16,740 nucleotides of DNA from CAYHXN01 sp964373675 (GCA_964373675.1 CAYJVO010000014.1:1-16740); one strand, 5' to 3'; positions 1 to 7,448 are shown, counted from the stretch's first letter. The notes: generated from the letters alone by a model not told the origin. Numbers and translations are program-made.

Positions 1-864
1 TCGGCAATCGCTAATTCCGGTGTGCAGGCAATGCAAAAAGTGGCGGTGAATTGGAGCCGATATTCAAAATTTACTATTACTTTTCTCGCGACTCTTTGCG
101 GTTCATTTATTTTGTTTTTCTTTTCTTATTTAGTGATAGACTTGCCGATTCTCCAAGCGGGATTTTGGTTAGCAGTTTTGATTACATCAGCGCTGAATTT
201 CATTGCTTTTCCAATTATGTTGAGAGCTTATGAAGTAGGAGAATTTTCGTCAGTTTATTCCATGATTTTGTTAACTCCGGTTTTTCTTTTATTGACCGGC
301 TTTATTTTTCTAGGCGAGAAACCGGCCTTGTTAGGAATCGGAGGCGTTTTTCTTACGATTGCAGGTTTGTGGATTATTACAAAAAATAATCAACGTTCTG
401 TTATAACGCCGAATTTTCATAAAGGAAATTTGCTAGGCATTACCGCCGCTTTTATTTACTCAATAACTGTAAACTTTGATAAGTTGGCCGCGCGCTATTC
501 GGATCAGTTTTTTGCTCCCGCCGTTAGCCTTTTACTAATGTCTTTTGGCTACGCAATTTATCTTTTATTAAAATATAAGAAAATAATAGTTGTTAGAGAG
601 TCAGGCGGCGAAATCATAAACGGAAAACATTATCCCGGTTTGTGGTTGGCTATAGCTTTGGGTGGTACGATGGCTATTGCTAATGTATTACATAATTCGG
701 CCTTGCTGACTGGATTTGCTTCATATACTATTGCCGTTAAGCGGGTCGGAATTTTATTTGGTGTTTTTGGGGGCTGGCTCTTTTTTCATGAACGAGGGAT
801 TAGCCGAAAATTCATTGGATCGCTGATTGCAATTAGCGGGATCATCATGATACTCTTTTCCTAA
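1..864 (+). CDS. EamA/DMT-family membrane transporter, 5' end missing
   Basis: This is a multi-pass inner-membrane protein of the drug/metabolite transporter (EamA) type. The reading frame is open from base 1, so the true start lies before the window. The first in-window ATG is at 22, preceded in frame by SAIANSGVQA, which reads like the end of the first membrane helix. About 290 residues are visible, close to a normal EamA protein, so only a few N-terminal residues are probably lost. Alternating hydrophobic helices form two halves, with a basic break near NNQRSV. The second half contains the typical small-residue helices (GGTMAIANVLHNSALL, and a final helix ending at the stop). The substrate cannot be read from the sequence. 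Because glycan genes follow, export of a lipid-linked sugar or other envelope precursor is possible, but this is inference. The next gene begins 10 nt after the stop, suggesting co-transcription. Confidence 0.75.
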   Translation, partial: SAIANSGVQAMQKVAVNWSRYSKFTITFLATLCGSFILFFFSYLVIDLPILQAGFWLAVLITSALNFIAFPIMLRAYEVGEFSSVYSMILLTPVFLLLTGFIFLGEKPALLGIGGVFLTIAGLWIITKNNQRSVITPNFHKGNLLGITAAFIYSITVNFDKLAARYSDQFFAPAVSLLLMSFGYAIYLLLKYKKIIVVRESGGEIINGKHYPGLWLAIALGGTMAIANVLHNSALLTGFASYTIAVKRVGILFGVFGGWLFFHERGISRKFIGSLIAISGIIMILFS

Positions 865-874
865 ACTGTCTCAA

Positions 875-1621
875 ATGCGAAAAGAAGACTTGATACAAGA
901 CCTATCTTTTCTCGGTTTACGATATGCCCGAATTCTTGCCAAGAATGTAACCCGAAAGGACGCGGAAGAACTTAAGAAAAAGTATCACTACATTCATATT
1001 TATACTTTTGAGAAGGAAGAGCTTTTCGGTTTTGATGTTCGAACGCAGAGGACGCCAATCTTTAACTTATCGGAAGACCTAGAAGAGATATTTCAAAAAT
1101 TTAACGACACCTGCAAAAAGCACATCCGGAGAGGCGGGAAAAATCCGGATTTAAAATTGGTGGCAAATGACAAAAACTTCGCCGAGTCATACGCGCTTTA
1201 CCAAAGAATCAAGAATCAAGAAGGGGCACACCCGGACCTTAAAAGAGAATTTGAAAACTGTATTTTTTTCAACGCCTACTTTAAAGGCAAAATGATTGTA
1301 GCTATGTCTTTTTACGACAATGGCGAAATCATCAGAGCAAAACATATTGCATCCCTTCGAAAAGAAATGGAAGGGATGGATAAAGTTATTGCTCACTCCA
1401 CCAGGGGTTTAAATTGGGAAGCTATAAAATGGGGGAAATCTCATGGCAGAAGAATATTTGACCTAGCTGGCATTACCGATGACCCAGCCAAGGCCGGCAT
1501 CAAAGATTTCAAGATGTCTTTCGGCGGCAATATTGCGGATATCTATATTTGCCGGTACGCGGATCCGATCTTCCGTATTGCCAAAAAAGTTGTAAAATTT
1601 TTAGGAAAGAACATTCATTAA
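875..1621 (+). CDS. FemAB/GNAT-fold transferase-like protein
   Basis: This 248-residue soluble protein resembles the FemAB (peptidoglycan bridge-forming) branch of the GNAT fold, which uses aminoacyl-tRNA or a related donor to modify lipid II or other envelope precursors. The best signatures are a basic segment at residues 80-89 (CKKHIRRGGK), FDLAGI at 195-200 and GIKDFKMSFGG at 208-218. The last two match the family pattern of an FDL-GGI strand followed by G-I--FK-SFGG. It is shorter than typical FemX/FemA proteins (about 340-420 residues), so it may carry only one complete GNAT domain. ATG at 875 has no clear ribosome-binding site but lies 10 nt after the upstream stop. The actual substrate is unknown. 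The glycan-locus setting would fit addition of an acyl or aminoacyl group to a surface sugar or peptidoglycan stem peptide (inference). Confidence 0.6.
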   Translation: MRKEDLIQDLSFLGLRYARILAKNVTRKDAEELKKKYHYIHIYTFEKEELFGFDVRTQRTPIFNLSEDLEEIFQKFNDTCKKHIRRGGKNPDLKLVANDKNFAESYALYQRIKNQEGAHPDLKREFENCIFFNAYFKGKMIVAMSFYDNGEIIRAKHIASLRKEMEGMDKVIAHSTRGLNWEAIKWGKSHGRRIFDLAGITDDPAKAGIKDFKMSFGGNIADIYICRYADPIFRIAKKVVKFLGKNIH

Positions 1622-1676
1622 CTATCATCGCGACACGGAAACCCATTTTACACGTTACATTCAACATTTAATCAAA

Positions 1677-2690
1677 ATGACTGATATATATCCCTATAAC
1701 AAAAAGGCGGTTAAGCATACGCATGCCGTCATTAAGGAATCAGCGTTAGACGAGATTCTTTCGCAATATTTTGGCACCAAGGCGGCGGTGGTTAGTTCCG
1801 CGCGTGCCGGTATTTATCACATAATAAGGCAACTTGGTCTTGTTCGTACTGACCATATTCTCGTTCCTGATTTTTTATGCCGGTCGGTGCTGTACATACT
1901 TAATCTGCAGGGATTTGGAGTGCAGCAGTCCAATGCTCGCACCAGGGCAGTGTTCGCGCTTCATCAGTGGGGGTATCCCCAGCGTATGGATATTATTATG
2001 GCTGAAGCAAAAAAGCGCGGCTGGTTTGTTATTGAGGATTGCGCACATTCGTTTGGAAGCACTTACCAAGGACAGATGGTTGGCGGCTTCGGGGATGCCG
2101 CCGTAGTCACTTTTCCAAAGTTTTTCCCAACGTATGTCGGCGGCGCGGTTCTCTCCAGGCGGGACGATATTATAGACAGCGTTCGCAATCTTCGGCTTGA
2201 GCCGCGATCGCTGGGACATCGCCTGTTTGATTGCGTGTCTGTATATGAGGCGCGGCAAAAGTATTTACGGCGCAAGCCAATTTTCTTGTCGTACGCTGTT
2301 TATATTAAAAGCATTCATTTTCCCAAAATCGCGTCCGCGGCGCTTCGGCGTTTTCCCCAAACACTTGAGGACTTAAAATCCGAGATTGCGCGGAGGCGGT
2401 ACTGCTTTGACACTCTTAAGAAGCGGGAAGGCGGGAAATATTACCCCAGCCATCTTGAAGAAAGAAGCGAGATTATTCCGCTCTGCGTACCGATGTTTTT
2501 TCCCGAGGGGAAGCTGCTTGTTGCGCAACAAATGCTTAAAGAGAAAAACATTGCCGCCGACATTCTGCACTTTGATGTTAATCGCAATATCCTTGATCCG
2601 CAGTATAAAAAATGCCTTGCCCTTCCTTGCCATCAGTATATTACCGAAAAAGAGCTGGGTTATATATGTGATGTCATAAGCCGCGTTTAA
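1677..2690 (+). CDS. DegT/DnrJ/EryC1-type PLP-dependent sugar aminotransferase
   Basis: This 337-residue protein belongs to the fold-type I PLP aminotransferases that put an amino group on nucleotide-linked keto-sugars. The PLP pocket is recognisable: FVIEDCAHSFGSTYQG (residues 117-132) holds the aspartate that contacts the pyridine nitrogen (D121), followed by VGGFGDAAVVTF. The candidate Schiff-base lysine is K148 in FPKFFPTYVGG, the place of the usual S-x5-K-x4-GEGG motif, although GEGG has become YVGG. At 337 residues it is somewhat shorter than the 370-400 common for the family. It precedes a NeuB-type synthase, so it could supply amino groups to a nonulosonate or another amino sugar (inference). 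There is a 55-nt gap to the upstream gene and no obvious Shine-Dalgarno site. The gene looks richer in CGC/CGG arginine codons than the first two genes, which may indicate separate acquisition. Confidence 0.72.
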   Translation: MTDIYPYNKKAVKHTHAVIKESALDEILSQYFGTKAAVVSSARAGIYHIIRQLGLVRTDHILVPDFLCRSVLYILNLQGFGVQQSNARTRAVFALHQWGYPQRMDIIMAEAKKRGWFVIEDCAHSFGSTYQGQMVGGFGDAAVVTFPKFFPTYVGGAVLSRRDDIIDSVRNLRLEPRSLGHRLFDCVSVYEARQKYLRRKPIFLSYAVYIKSIHFPKIASAALRRFPQTLEDLKSEIARRRYCFDTLKKREGGKYYPSHLEERSEIIPLCVPMFFPEGKLLVAQQMLKEKNIAADILHFDVNRNILDPQYKKCLALPCHQYITEKELGYICDVISRV

Positions 2691-2740
2691 ACCGCATCGG
2701 CGCGGAGTTTAATTGCGACAATTTTCTAAAATCTTTTCAA

Positions 2741-2767
2741 TTGAAGCATTTTGCGTTACAATATAAT
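2741..2767 (+). promoter_or_regulatory. Candidate promoter for the NeuB-like gene
   Basis: TTGAAG at 2741-2746 and a perfect TATAAT at 2762-2767 are separated by 15 nt, slightly short of the usual 17. The predicted transcript would begin near 2774. It would carry a short leader with GAAAGG at 2778-2783, placed 5 nt before the ATG at 2789. This is one of the few genes here with a plausible Shine-Dalgarno site. Confidence 0.45.
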
Positions 2768-2788
2768 TGGTTTTTTTGAAAGGCTGGA

Positions 2789-3916
2789 ATGGTGGATTCG
2801 GTGTCCGATTTGATTCGGCAAAGGATGCAGGGAGGCGTTTTTGTCATTGCAGAAGTGGGTAAAAATTTTATTCAGACCGAGCAAGAGCAATCGGTAGAGG
2901 ATTATTTGGCAAACGCCAAACGGCTCGTGGATGAAGCGGTTGCTGCCGGTGCCGATGCCGTAAAATTCCAGACACATTATGTGGATGATGAAATTCTGGA
3001 TATTTACGTAGATTCCCCGCATTTTCCGAATTGGAAAAAAGGCAGGCGGGCCTGGATTGAACGGAACACGTTGGCAACGCCAGTGGATGAATTTTGGCGT
3101 CCATTGAAAGATTATTGCGAAAAGATCGGAATTGTCTTTTTTTCAACGCCAATGAGCCGAGGGGCCGCTATTATTTTAAATCATGTCGGCGCGCCTTTTT
3201 GGAAAGTCGGTTCAGGAGATATTTTGGATTTTGTACTGCTGGATTATTTACGGCGCAGCGGCAAACCAATTTTTCTTTCTTCTGGAATGAGTACTCTGGC
3301 GGAGGTGGATGCGTCGGTCGCATTCGTGCGAAAGAATTGTCCGGATGTAGTTTTGATGCATTGCGTTTCGCAATATCCCTGTCCGCCTCAAAATCTCCGG
3401 CTGCGAACCATTGAATATTTTTGGGAGCGTTATGGCGTGCCGATTGGTTTTTCTGATCACTCCATTGTGAAAGAGCTTGCCGTTGCCGCTGTGGCGCTTG
3501 GCGCTGTGGCAGTAGAAAAGCATTTTACTTTGAGTCGCGATCTGTGGGGGCCAGACCACAAAGCGTCTCTTACGCCGGTGGAATTTAAAGAAATGGTTAA
3601 AGAAATACGAGAAGTTGCGGTGAGTAATAATAAAAAGCGTGAAGTGCTGGCAAGCGAAATCGTAAAAGCGGGTATGGGTGAAGCTGGCAAAATTTTGCAG
3701 GAAGGCGAACTGATTTTCCGGCCGCTGTTTAGAAAATCTCTGGTCTATTCTTCTTATTTGGAAGCCGGAACCCATCTGGGACCGGAAATGCTTTACGCTA
3801 TGCGTCCCCAATGCGCTGGTGGAATTCCATCCGAGCGTTACGAAGAGGTTTTAGGCAAGAGACTCTCCGAAGACGTAAAGAAATATGATCTGATAACTTT
3901 AGACCGCCTTATTTAG
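2789..3916 (+). CDS. NeuB-family nonulosonate (sialic/legionaminic/pseudaminic-type) synthase
   Basis: This cytoplasmic enzyme condenses phosphoenolpyruvate with a six-carbon amino sugar to make a nine-carbon sialic acid-like sugar. It has 375 residues: an N-terminal TIM barrel (about 15-275) followed by a SAF/antifreeze-like domain (about 305-375). Family motifs include IAEVGKN (20-26), AVKFQ (57-61), FFSTP (117-121), KVGSGD (139-144), SSGMST (164-169), MHCVSQYPCP (190-199), GFSDHS (220-225), EKHFTLSR (243-250) and GPDHKASL (254-261). The metal/PEP-binding histidines and the DHS and EKHF elements are intact, so the enzyme should be active. Which nonulosonate is made cannot be decided, because no NeuC-, NeuA- or PseF-like partner is recognisable in the window. 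An insertion near residues 65-95 (DIYVDSPHFPNWKKGRRAWI) is typical of SpsE-like members. A promoter precedes it and a terminator overlaps its stop. Confidence 0.87.
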   Translation: MVDSVSDLIRQRMQGGVFVIAEVGKNFIQTEQEQSVEDYLANAKRLVDEAVAAGADAVKFQTHYVDDEILDIYVDSPHFPNWKKGRRAWIERNTLATPVDEFWRPLKDYCEKIGIVFFSTPMSRGAAIILNHVGAPFWKVGSGDILDFVLLDYLRRSGKPIFLSSGMSTLAEVDASVAFVRKNCPDVVLMHCVSQYPCPPQNLRLRTIEYFWERYGVPIGFSDHSIVKELAVAAVALGAVAVEKHFTLSRDLWGPDHKASLTPVEFKEMVKEIREVAVSNNKKREVLASEIVKAGMGEAGKILQEGELIFRPLFRKSLVYSSYLEAGTHLGPEMLYAMRPQCAGGIPSERYEEVLGKRLSEDVKKYDLITLDRLI

Positions 3917-3926
3917 GCGGCTTTTA
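3902..3926 (+). terminator. Intrinsic terminator overlapping the NeuB-like stop codon
   Basis: CCGCCT at 3904-3909 pairs with AGGCGG at 3915-3920 around a 5-nt loop, followed by CTTTTAT. The stop codon TAG (3914-3916) lies at the loop/right-arm boundary. It should end transcription of the NeuB-side genes and isolate them from the downstream block. Confidence 0.7.
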
Positions 3927-4114
3927 TATGCCGAATTTCCGAACGAAAACCACGGCCGGCCTACTCCGCCGTAGTAGCCTACGGCTACGAAGGCTGGAGT
4001 AGGCCGTGGAAGTGCGGGCATATCCGCCATTATTACGCGTAATAGTGGCGGATGAGCGTCGCTTGATCAATCAGAAACCCCGGCTGCCACGCCCCGCCAA
4101 AGGCGTGGGGCTCC

Positions 4115-4151
4115 GCCGAGTCAGACTCGGCTTCGCCGAGACAGACTCGGC
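4115..4151. repeat. Two tandem near-identical dyads
   Basis: GCCGAGTC-A-GACTCGGC (4115-4131) is followed after TTC by GCCGAG-ACAGA-CTCGGC (4135-4151). The two units share most bases at a 20-nt period and are each self-complementary. They form the tightest part of the structured gap. Confidence 0.6.
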
Positions 4152-4222
4152 TCCGCTTCCAGCGGGGCCGAGGGTAAGGCCGGGGAGTTTCATTTTTAAA
4201 ATAGTTGCGGTAATATGAATCC

Positions 4223-4253
4223 ATTAGAAATTAGTCATTAGAAATTAGAAATT
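4223..4253. repeat. ATTAGAAATT direct repeats before the dehydrogenase start
   Basis: ATTAGAAATT occurs at 4223-4232 and 4237-4246, and a partial copy AGAAATT continues to 4253, six bases before the ATG at 4260. The unit is AT-rich and lies where a ribosome-binding site would be expected, yet it contains no Shine-Dalgarno sequence. Confidence 0.7.
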
Positions 4254-4259
4254 ATCACA

Positions 4260-5186
4260 ATGTATCGTCCCAAAATCGGTATTATTGGTGTTGGCTGGGT
4301 GGGCGCCCAGCTCAAGCGTTATCTTGAGGAATTCCGGAACTACAAAACCGGAGAAGATCTTTTTTTATACGACATTGATCCAAAAAAATGCGCCGGTGAC
4401 ATTAACAAGGCGGAAGTTGTTTTTATCGCTGTCCCGACGCCGTGCCATCCCAAAACTGGCGCTTGCGACACTTCTATTGTTGAGGGCGCGGTTGGTAAGA
4501 TGGGGCAATTGAGCGGCAAGATAATAGTTATTAAATCCACTGTACCGCCGGGTACCACTGAGCGATTACAAAAGCAATATCTCCAGCACAAGCTTCTATT
4601 TAATCCCGAGTTTTTAAGCGAAAGCACGGCTTGGTACGACATGGTTCGTCCGGATCGGCAGATTGTCGGTTTTACGGAAAAAAGCCTGGACGCGGCGCAT
4701 CTAGTTTTGTCGCTATTACCCAAAGCCCCGTTTATGTCTCCCTGGGGCCACGGCACTTATGAACAAACGAGAATTACTGCTACGGAAGCGGAAATGATTA
4801 AGTACGCTGGCAATGTTTATTTTGCCCAGAAAGTTAATTGGGCAAATGTTCTGGCTAGGGTTGCTGAAAAGCTAGGAGCGGATTATGAAAATGTCCGCAA
4901 GGGAATGGCGGCTGACCATCGGATTGGCGATTCGCATTTGGACGTCAACCACGGCGGTTATCGGGGATTTGGCGGTTTTTGTTTTCCGAAAGACCTTTCC
5001 GCGTTTATGGTTTTTGCCAAAGAGCAGGGCCTTCAGGATGTTCACGATTTTTTGCGATCGGCTTGGGATTTTAACGGCAGTTTGTTGTCAGAGCAGGGGC
5101 TTACTTACGATGATGTAAGTAAACACATTACCGAAATTGAAATTGCCGATAAGAAGAAAAAACATAATGCGAAAAATGCGAACTAG
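4260..5186 (+). CDS. UDP-glucose/GDP-mannose dehydrogenase-like protein lacking the C-terminal domain
   Basis: This NAD-dependent dehydrogenase resembles those that oxidise UDP-sugars to UDP-uronic acids in two steps. The N-terminal Rossmann domain has GVGWVG at residues 10-15, followed by FIAVPTP (55-61) and IKSTVPPGTT (91-100). The central domain has NPEFLSEST (115-123), PDRQIVG (131-137), EMIKYAGN (178-185) with the conserved lysine and asparagine, and GGFCFPKD (238-245) with the catalytic cysteine C241. The protein then ends at residue 308, whereas usual members (about 400-450 residues) continue with a UDP-binding Rossmann domain. No frameshifted remnant is visible after the stop, since the next gene starts 24 nt later. 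Its last residues (KKKKHNAKNAN) are encoded by a tandem repeat. It may be a naturally short enzyme, a truncation, or need a partner for substrate binding. Confidence 0.8.
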   Translation: MYRPKIGIIGVGWVGAQLKRYLEEFRNYKTGEDLFLYDIDPKKCAGDINKAEVVFIAVPTPCHPKTGACDTSIVEGAVGKMGQLSGKIIVIKSTVPPGTTERLQKQYLQHKLLFNPEFLSESTAWYDMVRPDRQIVGFTEKSLDAAHLVLSLLPKAPFMSPWGHGTYEQTRITATEAEMIKYAGNVYFAQKVNWANVLARVAEKLGADYENVRKGMAADHRIGDSHLDVNHGGYRGFGGFCFPKDLSAFMVFAKEQGLQDVHDFLRSAWDFNGSLLSEQGLTYDDVSKHITEIEIADKKKKHNAKNAN

Positions 5187-5203
5187 TATGCGAATGATGC
5201 GAA
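5167..5203. repeat. ATGCGAA repeats spanning the dehydrogenase stop
   Basis: ATGCGAA occurs at 5167, 5176, 5188 and 5197, so the spacings are 9, 12 and 9 nt, all multiples of three. The array covers the last codons, the stop (TAG, 5184-5186) and most of the gap before the next gene. The stop looks to have been set by repeat invasion or expansion at the 3' end. Confidence 0.7.
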
Positions 5204-5210
5204 TAGCCGC

Positions 5211-7367
5211 ATGAACATCAATAATCTTACAAAATACTATACCTGGATTCTGAAAGCCTTAGTTTTTATAATTCCTTTTCTATCGCTTTGGATTGCCACT
5301 TCAATGTTCTTCCCTTACATTACGGGAAGAAATTTTACTTTTCGGATTTTAATAGAAATTGCGCTGGCGCTTTGGGTGGGATTGATGATTTTGGATAAGC
5401 GCTACCGGCCGAAACCAAATTTAATATTTTGGGCAGTGACGATTTTTGTAGTTATAGTCGGACTCGCCGATTTATTAGGGATTAATCCCTACAACAGTTT
5501 TTGGTCTCGCTTTGAGCGGATGGAGGGGTACTTAATGTTTCTGCATTTGTACGCTTACTTTTTGATCATCATCAGCGTTTTTAAAACTAAAAAAGAGTGG
5601 CTGACTTTTTTTAATTTATTTTTAATCGCCGGTCTATTAGTAGGCGGTTATGGAATTTTGCAAGTTCTGGGCATCAAAGAAGCCATTCAGGGCGGCGGTG
5701 TAAGAATAGATGGCACGATCGGCAACCCAACTTACCTGGCTGTCTATCTTATTTTTATCAGCGCTTTAAGCCTTCTATTATATTTCAATACTGGTAAGCG
5801 TTGGCTGAAATATTTTTATTTAGGGTCGTTAATCTTTAACTTCATAGTATTGTATTTCACTGCTAGTCGCGGCGTGGCGCTGGCCTTATTCATTACTGCG
5901 CCAATCTTTTTACTCCTCTACATATTGCTGATTAAAAGTCAGACGGTTCAGGAAGGGCTGTATAAAAAGCTGGCCGTTGCCGGTTTGGCAGCGATTGTGC
6001 TGCTGCCAGTAGTGTTTTGGCTGGTTAAAGATGCAAAGTTTGTGCAAGAAAGCGATGTGCTTTCGCGGTTTGCCGGTCTTTCATTGACGGACAAGACTAT
6101 TAGGGCCCGGTTTTTAATTTGGAATATAAGTCTGCAGGGGTTTAAAGAAAGACCGATCCTTGGTTGGGGACAGGAGAATTATCTTAGGATTTTTTCTCAA
6201 TACTTTGATCCGCGTCTTTATGACCAGGAGCCGTGGTTTGATCGTTCTCACAACATTATTTTTGATTGGCTGGTTAACGCCGGCATTGTCGGTCTTATTT
6301 CTTACCTTTCGCTTTTTGTGGCTTTATTTTTGACGCTAGCAATGGCTTGGCGGGAGAAAAAGATTAGTCCCAAAGAAGGGCTGGTGCTGGTTGTATTGCC
6401 AATAGCTTATTTTATTCAAAATTTATTTGTCTTTGATAATTTCAACACCTATGTTTTGTTTTTCGGGATTTTAGGATATTTAAGTTTTTTTGATGAGAAA
6501 GTTTCTGCAACCGACCAAAATGGCCCATTGATTAAAAGAAATATTAATTTATCTCTTTTTACCACCCCCGTACTTTTGGCGGTAATTCTTGCCATAAGTT
6601 ATTTTATAAATTTCAAACCTTTACTGACCGCTCGAGGCATCATCAGTTCTTTGCAAGCTACCACTGATAAAGTTGATGCGGTTAATAAAACTTTGGAGTC
6701 TTTCAGAAAGACATTGGATTACAATACTTTCGGCAATACTGAAGCGCTTGAACAACTAGCTAGAATAACTTCGGCCTTGATATCCCAGCCGGTTGATATA
6801 AAAGTAAAGTCAAAATTTTTTGATTTTACAGCCAGCCGAATAGAAAAACATTTGGAGCGTTTTCCTGACGATATTCGTCTGCATCTCTTTTTGGGATCAC
6901 TCTATAATTCGGCAGGAATTCAAATTAATTCTTCTTATGTTTTGAATGCCCGCGATCATTTCCAAAAAGCCCTATCTTTAAGCCCGACCAAGCAGGATAT
7001 TTATTATGCCCTTGCGGATAATTATTTAAGAACTCAAGAGTTTGATAAAACAATTGATCTTCTGCAAAGAGCTGTTGATTTGGAGCCGAACAACCCGGGA
7101 GCTCACGCCAATAAGGCCGTAGCGGCTGTTTTGCTTGGACGGAACGATTTAGTCAGTCAAGTAATACAAGACCTGAATCAAATCCGGCTTTCAGCCAATC
7201 CTAGGGAGGAGGGGATTGCCTTGTCTGCTTTTGTGGATAGCTTAGATAAAATTGGCAACACTTACATACTTGTTGGCGATCGCCAGAATGCCAGGGCTAT
7301 TTATGAACAAATTTTATTTTTCGTGCCCAATTCAGCAAGGTTTCTGGATATTTTAGAAGAACTATAA
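5211..7367 (+). CDS. O-antigen ligase/polymerase-like membrane protein with C-terminal TPR region
   Basis: This 718-residue protein belongs to the Wzy/WaaL-type O-antigen ligase superfamily, which joins or transfers lipid-linked glycans at the outer face of the membrane. About ten hydrophobic segments lie in residues 10-425, with another near 448-467. The family core is visible: TASRG (217-221) before a helix, then FKERPILGWGQENY (311-324) and a long loop with SHNIIFDWLVNAGIVGL (346-362), in which H347 matches the conserved histidine. After residue 470 the protein is soluble, and helical repeats at about 573-640 (DHFQKALSLSPTKQDIYYAL, DKTIDLLQRAVDLEPNNPGA) and 680-705 read as TPRs. Such tails usually bind protein partners. 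It could polymerise surface glycan, ligate it to a lipid, or glycosylate exported proteins, including the two encoded just downstream; the choice is open. ATG at 5211 lacks a Shine-Dalgarno site. Confidence 0.82.
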   Translation: MNINNLTKYYTWILKALVFIIPFLSLWIATSMFFPYITGRNFTFRILIEIALALWVGLMILDKRYRPKPNLIFWAVTIFVVIVGLADLLGINPYNSFWSRFERMEGYLMFLHLYAYFLIIISVFKTKKEWLTFFNLFLIAGLLVGGYGILQVLGIKEAIQGGGVRIDGTIGNPTYLAVYLIFISALSLLLYFNTGKRWLKYFYLGSLIFNFIVLYFTASRGVALALFITAPIFLLLYILLIKSQTVQEGLYKKLAVAGLAAIVLLPVVFWLVKDAKFVQESDVLSRFAGLSLTDKTIRARFLIWNISLQGFKERPILGWGQENYLRIFSQYFDPRLYDQEPWFDRSHNIIFDWLVNAGIVGLISYLSLFVALFLTLAMAWREKKISPKEGLVLVVLPIAYFIQNLFVFDNFNTYVLFFGILGYLSFFDEKVSATDQNGPLIKRNINLSLFTTPVLLAVILAISYFINFKPLLTARGIISSLQATTDKVDAVNKTLESFRKTLDYNTFGNTEALEQLARITSALISQPVDIKVKSKFFDFTASRIEKHLERFPDDIRLHLFLGSLYNSAGIQINSSYVLNARDHFQKALSLSPTKQDIYYALADNYLRTQEFDKTIDLLQRAVDLEPNNPGAHANKAVAAVLLGRNDLVSQVIQDLNQIRLSANPREEGIALSAFVDSLDKIGNTYILVGDRQNARAIYEQILFFVPNSARFLDILEEL

Positions 7368-7380
7368 TTTTTTGCTGAAA

Positions 7381-7401
7381 TTATCCACAATGTTATTCAC
7401 C
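7381..7401 (+). promoter_or_regulatory. Pair of DnaA-box-like sites
   Basis: TTATCCACA at 7381-7389 is a perfect match to the DnaA box consensus TTATNCACA. TTATTCACC at 7393-7401 matches at 8 of 9 positions in the same orientation, 12 nt on. The region downstream is AT-rich (7480-7504). They may reflect DnaA-responsive control or chance; no replication gene is nearby. Confidence 0.35.
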
Positions 7402-7409
7402 CCCCCCCC
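7400..7409. repeat. Homopolymeric C10 tract upstream of the fibre-like gene
   Basis: Ten consecutive cytosines occur 97 nt before the next start codon in an otherwise AT-rich gap. Tracts like this are prone to slipped-strand length changes. No other mononucleotide G or C run of this length is seen in the window. Confidence 0.85.
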
Positions 7410-7448
7410 TTGTAATCTCTCTTTGCTTTTTTAAACTTATATTATTGG

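Larger units (their letters stand above)
3917..4259. repeat. Gene-free GC-rich region packed with inverted repeats
   Basis: No convincing gene lies in this 343-nt gap. It holds several hairpins in a row. One is a large imperfect stem from CCACGGCC (3950-3957) to GGAGTAGGCCGTGG (3996-4009), with an extra GGCC in its left arm and an inner hairpin GTAGCC/GGCTAC (3974-3979/3983-3988). A second has 15-nt arms at 4023-4037/4038-4052 with only one T-G wobble and is centred on ACGCGT. A third pairs CCACGCC (4087-4093) with GGCGTGG (4102-4108). A fourth is perfect, GCCGAGTC (4115-4122)/GACTCGGC (4124-4131), and a near copy follows at 4135-4151. A last hairpin lies at about 4147-4170. From 3940 to 4190 it is clearly more GC-rich than the flanking genes. 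It could be a dispersed intergenic repeat cluster or a structured RNA; the sequence alone does not decide. Confidence 0.6.

Noticed and set aside
2692..2705. Terminator after the aminotransferase gene
   Set aside because: Only CCGC/GCGG pair cleanly, the extension needs a 2-nt bulge, and no T-run follows. This is too weak to call.
4006..4218. Possible 70-residue gene, and a similar one on the opposite strand, in the hairpin-rich gap
   Set aside because: The translations are Pro/Arg-rich products of inverted repeats, have no recognisable domain or start signal, and both strands are open equally because the region is palindromic and GC-rich.
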